Shown here in pieces: positions 24,109-31,367 of a stretch of DNA of 34,664 nt. A program made the translations under genes and the position numbers. Source of the stretch: Helicobacteraceae bacterium (lineage in GTDB: Bacteria; Campylobacterota; Campylobacteria; Campylobacterales; Sulfurimonadaceae); assembly GCA_021163845.1 (NCBI GenBank), contig JAGGTH010000110.1, positions 1 through 34,664 of the forward strand, read 5' to 3'. Each line of letters opens with the position of its first letter. The stretch's first letter is position 1. The notes beneath the pieces are model-generated. The model was not told the origin of the DNA. It did no database searches and worked only from the letters and a program-made list of their open reading frames with translations.

Positions 24109-25346
24109 AGAAAAAAGTCTATTTTAAGACCTTCGGATGTAGAACGAATCTCTATGATTCCCAAGTGATGATGAGCTCTTTACAAGAGTATGAGATCACG
24201 GAGAATGAAGAAGAAGCAGACGCAATTGTGATCAATTCTTGTACAGTCACCAATGGCGCTGATACCCATGTACGCTCTTATATCAACCACATAAAAAGCG
24301 ATGCTAAGATCTTTTTGACAGGATGTGGAGCGCATACAAAAGGGGAGTCTCTTTTGGCTGAGAAAAAAGTGCATGGGGTCTTTGGGCAAAGTGAGAAACA
24401 AAAGATCGACTTTATGCTTACTCAAGAGCAACCTTTTTATGATCCAGGAGATCTCAACCATATCGATGAGATGATCGTGGATGATTTTGTAGGCAAAAGC
24501 CGTGCGTTTATCAAGATACAAGAGGGATGTAATTTTCGCTGTTCTTATTGCATCATCCCTTTTGTGCGCGGGGATGCACGGAGTATGGATGAGGAAAAGA
24601 TCTTAGAGCAGATATCCAAACTCGCACTCAATGGTTTTGGTGAGTTTATCTTAACTGGAACCAATGTTGGAAGCTATGGACATGGCAGGGGTACATCCAT
24701 AGCGCGACTGATGAAGCGTATGAGTCAGATACGAGGTGTGCGACGTATCCGTCTAGGAAGTGTCGAGCCGATCCAGATCACAGATGAGTTTAAAGAGATC
24801 TTGGATGAGTCGTGGCTAGAGAGACATCTGCATATCGCTTTGCAACACACATCCCCTACGATGCTCAAGCTGATGAATCGTCGTAACGTATACAAACAAG
24901 ACAGAGAACTTTTTGAGTTTTTGGCCCAGAAGGGTTTTGCAATAGGAACTGATTTTATCACAGGGCACCCAGGAGAGAGTGAAGAGATATGGAAAGAAGC
25001 GATCCAAAACGCACAAGCACTTCCACTGACACATATCCACCCATTTAGTTACTCTAAGCGTGATGGCACTCCCTCAGCGACTATGAAACCTGAAGTAAAT
25101 GGTCGTATAGCAAAAGAGAGACTCCATGAGATAGAATCTCTTGTCAAAGCGAAAAATATTGCATTTCGAAAAGCCTCTCAAGCTCCATTAGAGGTACTTG
25201 TAGAGTCGCAAAAAGAGGGACTTTACCACGGCTTAGATCAACATTTTAACAAAATTGTGTTAGAGTCGAATGAAGATCTGCTTGGAAACTGGCTGAGTAT
25301 CGATAACTATGAAGTAAGAGAGGAGTACAACTATGCTAAAGTCTAA
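24105..25346 (+). CDS. mtaB: tRNA t6A37 methylthiotransferase MtaB
   Basis: MtaB is a radical-SAM enzyme that adds a methylthio group to t6A at tRNA position 37, giving ms2t6A. The N-terminal MTTase domain has cysteines in FGCRTNLYDSQ, INSCTVTN and LTGCGAH, which bind one iron-sulfur cluster. The radical-SAM motif is CNFRCSYCIIPFVRG (about residues 142-156). GTNVGSYG and GSVEPIQI are the SAM-binding parts, and the C-terminal about 60 residues form a TRAM-like domain. At 413 residues it matches MtaB/YqeV length and cysteine layout better than MiaB or RimO. It overlaps the channel gene and the AAA gene. Confidence 0.9.
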   Translation: MKKKVYFKTFGCRTNLYDSQVMMSSLQEYEITENEEEADAIVINSCTVTNGADTHVRSYINHIKSDAKIFLTGCGAHTKGESLLAEKKVHGVFGQSEKQKIDFMLTQEQPFYDPGDLNHIDEMIVDDFVGKSRAFIKIQEGCNFRCSYCIIPFVRGDARSMDEEKILEQISKLALNGFGEFILTGTNVGSYGHGRGTSIARLMKRMSQIRGVRRIRLGSVEPIQITDEFKEILDESWLERHLHIALQHTSPTMLKLMNRRNVYKQDRELFEFLAQKGFAIGTDFITGHPGESEEIWKEAIQNAQALPLTHIHPFSYSKRDGTPSATMKPEVNGRIAKERLHEIESLVKAKNIAFRKASQAPLEVLVESQKEGLYHGLDQHFNKIVLESNEDLLGNWLSIDNYEVREEYNYAKV

Positions 25347-26979
25347 AACCAATAGAAGAGTGCTTTATATTTCAGCGTTTGTCATCATCGCCTTAGTTCT
25401 TTTTGCGATATTTAGAGATAATGCGCAGAGTATCACCCTCAATCAGGCACAACATCTTTTAGAAAAACAAGGTGTGAAAGAGGTGATCGCTTCTAAAGAT
25501 TTCATTTACCTTAAAACAGAGAACGGACTCTATAAGATCGCATCTTCTCAGGTGACTCCAAAGATGTTTGTCAACCATAAGGTAGAGGTAGATAGTGGTT
25601 CAAGCACACTTTTATACATTCTTTTTTTGATGCTCTTTTTAGGGATTGCCTCTTTTGCATTTCGATGGTGGCAAAAAAATAACTCTGATGGGGAAGTGTT
25701 TAGATCTCAGGCTAAAAACACAGCGAGTGAACTTGAGATCAATGCGCCCGTTCAGGCAATTAAGAGTGATGTGACCTTTGAAGATATCGGCGGGATCTCT
25801 GAGGTGAAAATCGAGCTCGAAGAGATCATAGATTTTATGAAAAACCCTAAACGTTATAAGAGTTTTGGAGCGCGTATGCCACGTGGTGTCTTGCTTGTAG
25901 GGCCTCCGGGTGTTGGAAAAACGATGATAGCAAAGGCTGTGGCAAATGCAGCAGGTGTGCCGTTTTATTACCAAAGTGGGGCTTCATTTGTGCAGATCTA
26001 TGTAGGGATGGGCGCAAAGCGAGTTCATGAGCTCTTTATGGCAGCAAAAAACAATGCTCCCTCGATTATCTTTATCGACGAGATCGATGCGGTAGGGAAA
26101 AAGCGTGATGGCAATCGAAGTGATGAGCGTGAAGCAACACTCAATCAGCTTCTCACCGAGATGGATGGATTTGAGGGAAGTAGCGGTGTGATCGTTGTAG
26201 CGGCAACCAATAAGATAGATGTACTTGACTCAGCACTCTTGCGTGCTGGACGCTTTGATAGACGTGTCTTTGTAGAGCTTCCGACCAAAAAAGAGCGTGC
26301 TTCGATCCTTGGCAAATATTTGCAAAAAATTCCTCATGAAGTGGATGTACAGGCTGTTGCAAATATGACCGTAGGCTTTAACGGTGCGGCACTTGCAGCA
26401 CTTGTCAATGAAGCGGCACTCTTGTCACTGAGACAGCACAATTTTCAAGTGACTCTAGAGCATTTCCATCAAGTCAAAGACAAGGTGATGTTTGGGAAGA
26501 AAAAGCTTCAAATGCTCAATGATGAACAAAAGAAATATCGTATTACCTACCAAGCGGCAAAAGTGGTGTGTGCGACCTATTTTGATCTCCCTTTTGAAAA
26601 GCTTCTTCTCTCCAATGAAAAACTTACACCTGCTACGACAGAGCCACTTCTCAAACACGAGATAGAGTCTCGTATCAAGATGCTCTTAGCGGGAATTGCA
26701 GCGTGTTCTATTAAGTTTAATGAGCATTCAAGCAGTGCAAAAGAGGATCTCGATGAAGCCAAAGAACTGACGAAGAGTATGTGCTATGAATACGGAATGG
26801 GGGAATCTCTTATCGCTTCAAAAAACGAAGAAGAGATATTGATGGAGAAGCTCTACATCCAAACCAAAAAGCTTTTAGAGTCGATGCGTTCAGTGGTTGA
26901 TAAAGTAGAGCTTGTATTATCAGAGCGTGAGAGTATTTCAAAAGAAGAGGTCAAGAAGCATATCAATGAAATTTTTTAG
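25333..26979 (+). CDS. FtsH-like AAA+ membrane ATPase lacking the protease zinc motif
   Basis: The 548-residue protein has the FtsH layout. Two membrane helices (about 11-28 and 89-112) flank a small periplasmic segment. An AAA+ module follows, with Walker A VGPPGVGKT (about 194-202), the pore loop QIYVGMG, Walker B IIFIDEIDA, sensor AATN and the arginine-finger region RAGRFDRRV. The C-terminal region aligns with the M41 peptidase, but where HExxH is expected it reads TYQAAKVVCA, so the zinc-binding histidines and catalytic Glu are absent. The third-ligand position (AKEDLDEAKEL) keeps an Asp. It therefore probably unfolds or remodels membrane proteins without cutting them, or joins another FtsH in mixed hexamers. 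It overlaps mtaB and bioV by 14 bases each. Confidence 0.88.
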   Translation: MLKSKTNRRVLYISAFVIIALVLFAIFRDNAQSITLNQAQHLLEKQGVKEVIASKDFIYLKTENGLYKIASSQVTPKMFVNHKVEVDSGSSTLLYILFLMLFLGIASFAFRWWQKNNSDGEVFRSQAKNTASELEINAPVQAIKSDVTFEDIGGISEVKIELEEIIDFMKNPKRYKSFGARMPRGVLLVGPPGVGKTMIAKAVANAAGVPFYYQSGASFVQIYVGMGAKRVHELFMAAKNNAPSIIFIDEIDAVGKKRDGNRSDEREATLNQLLTEMDGFEGSSGVIVVAATNKIDVLDSALLRAGRFDRRVFVELPTKKERASILGKYLQKIPHEVDVQAVANMTVGFNGAALAALVNEAALLSLRQHNFQVTLEHFHQVKDKVMFGKKKLQMLNDEQKKYRITYQAAKVVCATYFDLPFEKLLLSNEKLTPATTEPLLKHEIESRIKMLLAGIAACSIKFNEHSSSAKEDLDEAKELTKSMCYEYGMGESLIASKNEEEILMEKLYIQTKKLLESMRSVVDKVELVLSERESISKEEVKKHINEIF

Positions 26980-27502
26980 TGGATTTTCTCTCAAAAATGA
27001 TCAAAGGTTTTTCGAGCCTCTTTTGAAAAAAACAGACTACACGGTGGCAGGGTTTAGCTATGGAGCTATCAAGGCGCTTGAACATACAGAGTCTTTGCTG
27101 GGAAGCTCCAAGAGAGTCGATACATTACAACTCTTTTCTCCCGCTTTTTTTCAGACAAAATCTCTACAGTTTCAAAAGTTGCAACTCAGGGCATATCAAA
27201 AAGATGAGGCTTTGTATCTCAAAAATTTTATCAAAGCGTGTTTTGCACCGTATGAGCAAGAGAAGATATCTCATACATCCCATACATCAGAAGAACTTCA
27301 AGAGCTTTTGAGTTACAAATGGAATCTAGATACACTCTCTGAGATATCTAGTAAAGGTGTACATATAGAGGTGTACTTGGGGAGTGAAGATAGGATCATC
27401 GATGCGCAAGGGGCACGAGAGTTTTTTAAAGAGGTCGCAACGGTGACATTATTCAATGGTGCAAATCATTTTTTACAAAGAAAAGGAGAAGAGAATGAGT
27501 GA
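26966..27502 (+). CDS. bioV: Pimeloyl-ACP methyl ester esterase BioV
   Basis: BioV removes the methyl group from pimeloyl-ACP methyl ester, releasing the precursor of biotin. The family is specific to Campylobacterota. From the ATG at 26966 the protein has 178 residues, starting MKFFSGFSLKND as homologues do. The nucleophile elbow is AGFSYGAIKALEH (Gly-Phe-Ser-Tyr-Gly), the acid lies in LGSEDRIID and the catalytic His in GANHFLQ. A longer open frame upstream (to 26912) is only the last part of the AAA gene in another frame. The 14-base overlap with that gene and 8-base overlap with mogA argue for coupled translation. Confidence 0.88.
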   Translation: MKFFSGFSLKNDQRFFEPLLKKTDYTVAGFSYGAIKALEHTESLLGSSKRVDTLQLFSPAFFQTKSLQFQKLQLRAYQKDEALYLKNFIKACFAPYEQEKISHTSHTSEELQELLSYKWNLDTLSEISSKGVHIEVYLGSEDRIIDAQGAREFFKEVATVTLFNGANHFLQRKGEENE

Positions 27503-28028
27503 AATTAAAATAGGTGTCATCACAGCAAGTGATAGAGCAAGTAAAGGGATATATGAGGATATCTCAGGAGTGGCGATACAAGATACGATGAAAGAGTATC
27601 TCACAAGTGAGTTTGAGATCGTGTATCGTTGTATCCCTGATGAGCAAGATATTTTAGAAGCAACGATGATAGAGCTTTGTGATGAGGCTGGATGTTGTTT
27701 GGTAGTGACTACAGGTGGAACGGGTCCAGCACTTCGCGATGTAACTCCAGAAGCGACAGAAAATGTATGCCAAAAGATGATGCCAGGCTTTGGGGAACTG
27801 ATGCGTCAAGTAAGCCTGCAATACGTCCCTACAGCCATCCTCTCACGACAGACTGCGGGAATACGCGGAAAATCACTCATCATCAATCTCCCAGGCAAAC
27901 CAAAATCGATCCGTGAGTGTCTCGATGCAGTGTTTCCTGCTGTACCTTACTGTATAGACTTAATAGAGGGACCTTTTATCGAAACAAATGAGGATGTGAT
28001 CAAAGCGTTTCGCCCAAAAGCAAAATAG
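27495..28028 (+). CDS. mog: Molybdopterin adenylyltransferase (MogA/MoaB family)
   Basis: The 177-residue protein adenylylates molybdopterin before molybdate insertion. It starts MSEIKIGVITASDRASKGIYED. The MPT-binding glycine-rich TTGGTGPALRDVTPEA (about 75-90) is the core signature, followed by RQTAGIRGKSLIINLPGKPKSIREC (about 124-148). GGAGAAGAG lies directly before the ATG at 27495. It fits MogA rather than eukaryotic gephyrin-type fusions. The cofactor serves enzymes such as nitrate, formate or polysulfide reductases. It is the last gene of the plus-strand block and is convergent with the gene at 28036. Confidence 0.9.
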   Translation: MSEIKIGVITASDRASKGIYEDISGVAIQDTMKEYLTSEFEIVYRCIPDEQDILEATMIELCDEAGCCLVVTTGGTGPALRDVTPEATENVCQKMMPGFGELMRQVSLQYVPTAILSRQTAGIRGKSLIINLPGKPKSIRECLDAVFPAVPYCIDLIEGPFIETNEDVIKAFRPKAK

Positions 28029-28035
28029 ATCCCTT

Positions 28036-28638
28036 TTAGAGTGGATGGCTTGCTTTGGCTCGTTGTTCTGTTTTTTTGTGACGCGGTTTTTTTGGTTTAT
28101 CTTTTGGTGGTGTTTGTTTTAACTTTGTATGAACAAACCCCTCAAGTTCCTCTTCTTGCATCTCACACTTCATCATATGTTCAACGCTTGCAAGTGCTGC
28201 TTCATCTTGCGGATCAACCAAAGCGATCGCCTCGCCTCTCTCATCGACTACAATCAAACGTTTAAAATAATCTGCTATCTCAAGTGGCAAGTCATAGCTC
28301 ACTACAACCTCAACACCCTCAAGTGTAAGTTTTTCAAAGATCTTGTCTGTAGTAATAAAAATACCGTTCTTTTGTGTATTAAACGTCGCTGCGACTTCTT
28401 CTATCTGCAAAGCTCTATGATTTCCATGAGCAGACAAAGCATCTATCTGTTTACTCGCGAGATACTTCACAAGCGCATCAGCTTTGCGTTTACTCTTCAA
28501 AAATAGCAAGATTTTTTTCTCTGAGAGAGACCCAAGAAGCTCTTCAAACATTCTATTCTTATCATGGTCTTGCACAAAAAAAGCTCTTTGTTTTGTACGG
28601 TTTCCTACGCTTATTTGGTCATAGTATTTTTTACTCAT
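28036..28638 (-). CDS. Stand-alone RecA2-like domain of DEAD-box helicase type, degenerate
   Basis: The 200-residue protein (ATG at 28638 with AGGAG 7 bases upstream) corresponds to the second RecA domain only of DEAD-box RNA helicases. Motif IV is seen in KILLFLKSKRKADALVKYL, GNHRALQIEEVAATFN precedes motif V, and motif V is reduced to FITTDKIFEKLTLEGVEVVVSYDLP, keeping TTD and YDLP but losing the R-G-LD part. Motif VI reads YFKRLIVVDERGEAIALV, shorter than and lacking the arginines of HRIGRTGR. A basic tail (KPKKPRHKK) could bind RNA. There is no N-terminal RecA1 domain: upstream is 56 bases, then a transporter gene. ATPase activity is unlikely; an RNA-binding or regulatory role is inferred. 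Confidence 0.72.
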   Translation of the reverse strand: MSKKYYDQISVGNRTKQRAFFVQDHDKNRMFEELLGSLSEKKILLFLKSKRKADALVKYLASKQIDALSAHGNHRALQIEEVAATFNTQKNGIFITTDKIFEKLTLEGVEVVVSYDLPLEIADYFKRLIVVDERGEAIALVDPQDEAALASVEHMMKCEMQEEELEGFVHTKLKQTPPKDKPKKPRHKKTEQRAKASHPL

Positions 28639-28663
28639 TGCAACACTCCTAAACTTTGTGCAA

Positions 28664-28669
28664 AGTATA
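28664..28669 (-). promoter_or_regulatory. Possible -10 box before the RecA2-like gene
   Basis: TATACT on the minus strand (plus 28664-28669) lies about 26 bases before the start codon, with no clear -35 box. It would allow independent expression from the transporter upstream. Confidence 0.3.
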
Positions 28670-28694
28670 GCCAAAGTATCAAAAATCTCGACTT

Positions 28695-30533
28695 TTAAAG
28701 TGGCCACACAATAAGTAGCATAGGGATACTGACAGAAACAATGAGAAATTCTAGCGGTAGCCCAAGCTTCCAGTAGTCACCAAAGCGGAAACCTCCGGGA
28801 CCAAGTATCAGCGTATTGTTCTGGTGACCGACAGGGGTGAGAAATGCACATGAGGCACCGATCGCCACTGCCATCAAGAAAGAGTCGGCATTGACACCCA
28901 ATGCGCTTGCTGTACCAATGGAGATTGGGCACATTACTGCTGCGGTAGCGGCGTTATTCATCATGTCGGAGAGAAACATGGTAATAACAAGAATGAGTGT
29001 CAGACTGATTATGGCATTGCCGTATGCAAGCTTTTCGATGATGAGATGTGCGATCATATTGGCGGTGCCTGTAGACTCCATTGCACCTGCCACGGGAATA
29101 AGAGCCGCAAGCAATACAATGACTGGCCAGTCAATCGACCCATAGACTGCACGCAGAGATATCGTCCCTAGTGCCATGGACGCAAGTACACCAATGGCAA
29201 ATGATATAGATGCTGGCAATAGACCCAGAGCCGCAACACCAACAGCCAGTGCCATGATGATACCTGCTTTGTATGCTCTGCGTCTGTCTGGAATGCGTAG
29301 ATTGCGTTGTTCTAATGGTACACAGCTGTAGTCAGAAGCAAATTCTGAGACTGCTTCAGGCGAACCTTGCATCAGCAGTAGATCGCCAGCTTCGAGGCGG
29401 GCTGTGCGCAGACGTTTGATAGAGAGTTGGCCACGACGGGAGAGAGCTAGCAGATTGAGACTGTAACGTGTTCGTAATTGGATGTTACTCGCTGAACGTC
29501 CTATCAGCGGGGAGTCTGGAAGAATAGCAAGTTCTTTCAATACGATTTCGTCTGAGGTCGTGGCATCTTCTTTGTCTTGTTCCGTTTCTTCTTCATCTTC
29601 CTCTTTCTTGCTTTTTTCTTCTTCATCTTCCTCCTCTTTGGGATGTACCGCCTCTTCAAGCTTAAGCCCTAATGTGGAGAGGGCATTGGCAAGACTTTCG
29701 GCCTCTGCTACAAGTATGAGAATATCTCCGGCGAGTAACTTGCGCCACTGGTTGGGTACACTCAATCTGACATCGTTGCGAACCATGCCGATCACTTGCG
29801 TATCGCTCTCCTCAAGTGCCGCTTCGATCTCATGCAGATTCATCCCTACTGCTTTGCTCTCTTGGGGAATCCGTGCTTCGGTGATATAGGCTCCTGATTC
29901 GAACCCTTCGACTCCGGATTGCTTGCGTATGGGAATGAGGCATTTACCTAGTAAGAGTATAAAGGTTATACCAGCAAGGGCGACGACCAGTCCAACCTGA
30001 GTGAAGTCGAACATAGAAAATCCCTCGGAGCCGGTCTCGGCACGAAAACCAGCAACGATCATATTTGGCGGTGTACCGATCAAGGTTGTCATACCACCAA
30101 GAATAGTGCCAAAAGCCAGTGGCATCAGTGTCTGACCTGGAGTGAGGCTCAAACGCTTTGCCATTTGTAGGGCTACGGGCATCAAAAGCGCCATCGCCCC
30201 AATGTTGTTCATAAAGCCTGAGAGTAGGGCTCCGAGTCCGATCAGTGAGGTCATACTTAGTGTTACTCCCGCTTGTGAGGGCAACACAGTGCGAGTGAGT
30301 GCATCGACTACACCCGACATCTGTAGAGCGTGGCTGAGAACCAATACACAAACCACGGTAATAACAGCTGGATGACTAAATCCCATAAATGCTTCAGATG
30401 CTGGCACTAGCCCAGCGAGTACACACGCTAAGAGTGCTGCGGCACCCACCATATCGTGGCGCCATCGACCCCACAAGAACATCGCCATCGTGATAGCCAA
30501 AATCGCCAGTATTAGTAATTGCTCAGTCGTCAT
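28695..30533 (-). CDS. SLC13/DASS-type permease with two TrkA-C domains
   Basis: The 612-residue protein has N- and C-terminal membrane halves (about 1-195 and 430-612), with signatures SGFMNNIGAMALLMPV and TLIGTPPNMIV, then DMMNNAATAAVMCPI and PVGHQNNTLILGPGGF in the second half. Between them are two RCK-C/TrkA-C domains joined by a K/E/D-rich linker (about 296-330) encoded by an in-frame 30-bp duplication. The family carries sodium-coupled anions such as sulfate or dicarboxylates; the substrate here is unknown. A 60-base sample (from 29761) has 32 G+C, clearly above neighbouring genes, hinting at recent acquisition. The ribosome site is weak. Confidence 0.87.
   Translation of the reverse strand: MTTEQLLILAILAITMAMFLWGRWRHDMVGAAALLACVLAGLVPASEAFMGFSHPAVITVVCVLVLSHALQMSGVVDALTRTVLPSQAGVTLSMTSLIGLGALLSGFMNNIGAMALLMPVALQMAKRLSLTPGQTLMPLAFGTILGGMTTLIGTPPNMIVAGFRAETGSEGFSMFDFTQVGLVVALAGITFILLLGKCLIPIRKQSGVEGFESGAYITEARIPQESKAVGMNLHEIEAALEESDTQVIGMVRNDVRLSVPNQWRKLLAGDILILVAEAESLANALSTLGLKLEEAVHPKEEEDEEEKSKKEEDEEETEQDKEDATTSDEIVLKELAILPDSPLIGRSASNIQLRTRYSLNLLALSRRGQLSIKRLRTARLEAGDLLLMQGSPEAVSEFASDYSCVPLEQRNLRIPDRRRAYKAGIIMALAVGVAALGLLPASISFAIGVLASMALGTISLRAVYGSIDWPVIVLLAALIPVAGAMESTGTANMIAHLIIEKLAYGNAIISLTLILVITMFLSDMMNNAATAAVMCPISIGTASALGVNADSFLMAVAIGASCAFLTPVGHQNNTLILGPGGFRFGDYWKLGLPLEFLIVSVSIPMLLIVWPL
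29585..29633. repeat. Two 19-base direct repeats with a 30-base period inside the SLC13 gene
   Basis: TTTCTTCTTCATCTTCCTC occurs at 29585-29603 and again at 29615-29633. The 30-base period keeps the frame and encodes two copies of EEDEEE in the linker of the transporter. It is a simple tandem duplication, prone to in-frame gain or loss by replication slippage. Confidence 0.75.
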
Positions 30534-30613
30534 ATATTAGTCCATGCCCAAATTCTCCGCTTGCTATGCAAGCAGACAAGTATTTATGTAGCAAATAATG
30601 TAGCATATATAGA

Positions 30614-30644
30614 CTGAATAAAAACGATGAAGATGTAAATCTTC
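30614..30644 (-). terminator. Probable terminator of the copA-copB pair
   Basis: A 6-bp stem (plus 30629-30634 with 30639-30644, loop GTAA), followed on the minus strand by ATCG and then TTTTTATTC (plus 30614-30624), lies about 27 bases after the copB stop. A second small hairpin at 30559-30573 (GCTTGC-TAT-GCAAGC) sits further downstream. The 137-base gap 30534-30670 holds these and no gene. Confidence 0.55.
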
Positions 30645-30670
30645 GGTTGGAGCGTAATTATTTATATTTA

Positions 30671-31354
30671 CTAGAACCATACCCTCAGCCCTGCTGTTAC
30701 GTATCCCTCATCAAGAGGATGAAACTCATCTGTATTTCCAAAGTTTTTACTCCACTCTATACCAATGTAGGGTGCAAACTCTCTTACAAATTCATATCTT
30801 AGCCTTGCACCAATACTTATGTTGGACAAACCTTTTCCTCTTTCTATATTGGCTGCATCTTTTGTGTAAAGCTCTGTGGACAAACTTGGTGATAAAATGA
30901 GTTTTTGAGTCAAAAGAGCTTCATACTCAGTCTCAAATCTAAAACCTATATTTCCGTCATCTGCGAGTAAAATCACAGCTCTTGTCTCAAAGAAATATGG
31001 AGCTAGACCTTGCATGGCAATCACAGCCCATGTCTTGTCTGATTCAGGCGTTTTGTCATAATCTATACCAAACTGAATATCCCAAAAAGGGGTAATAGCA
31101 CGACTGTAAACTAACTGGTTTTCACTCTCGGCATTGCCATTTTTTGGTTTTTCACCTTCACTATATAGATAGATCTTATCTATATCATATCCGACATAGG
31201 TATTTAGATCCCAACTTGTAACTTTTTCATCATTAAAGCGGTACTCAAGTTTTTCTGCCATAAAAGTAGCTCTTAGAGGATCGTCATTCATATCTCCAAA
31301 CAGAGGGAGTGACAAAACACTACTTAGCAGGCATGCTGTTAATAGATTTTTCAT
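30671..31354 (-). CDS. copB: Copper resistance outer-membrane protein CopB
   Basis: The 227-residue protein has a signal peptide (MKNLLTACLLSSVLSLPLFGD) and the beta-barrel pattern of CopB/PcoB. The markers are LEYRFNDEKVTSWDLNTYVGYDIDKIYLYSEG near the N-terminus, ITPFWDIQFGIDYD, LAPYFFETRAVILLADDGNIGFRFETEYEALLTQKL and the C-terminal RYEFVREFAPYIGIEWSKNFGNT, ending in VWF as outer-membrane proteins do. It is shorter than Pseudomonas CopB because the Met/His-rich N-terminal insertion is missing. It follows copA by 13 bases, so both are co-transcribed for copper tolerance. Confidence 0.87.
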   Translation of the reverse strand: MKNLLTACLLSSVLSLPLFGDMNDDPLRATFMAEKLEYRFNDEKVTSWDLNTYVGYDIDKIYLYSEGEKPKNGNAESENQLVYSRAITPFWDIQFGIDYDKTPESDKTWAVIAMQGLAPYFFETRAVILLADDGNIGFRFETEYEALLTQKLILSPSLSTELYTKDAANIERGKGLSNISIGARLRYEFVREFAPYIGIEWSKNFGNTDEFHPLDEGYVTAGLRVWF

Positions 31355-31367
31355 AATACACCTCCGT

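Noticed and set aside
28639-28707. Longer start for the RecA2-like gene reaching into the SLC13 gene
   Set aside because: It overlaps the transporter's end, has no ribosome site, and the ATG at 28638 has a strong AGGAG.
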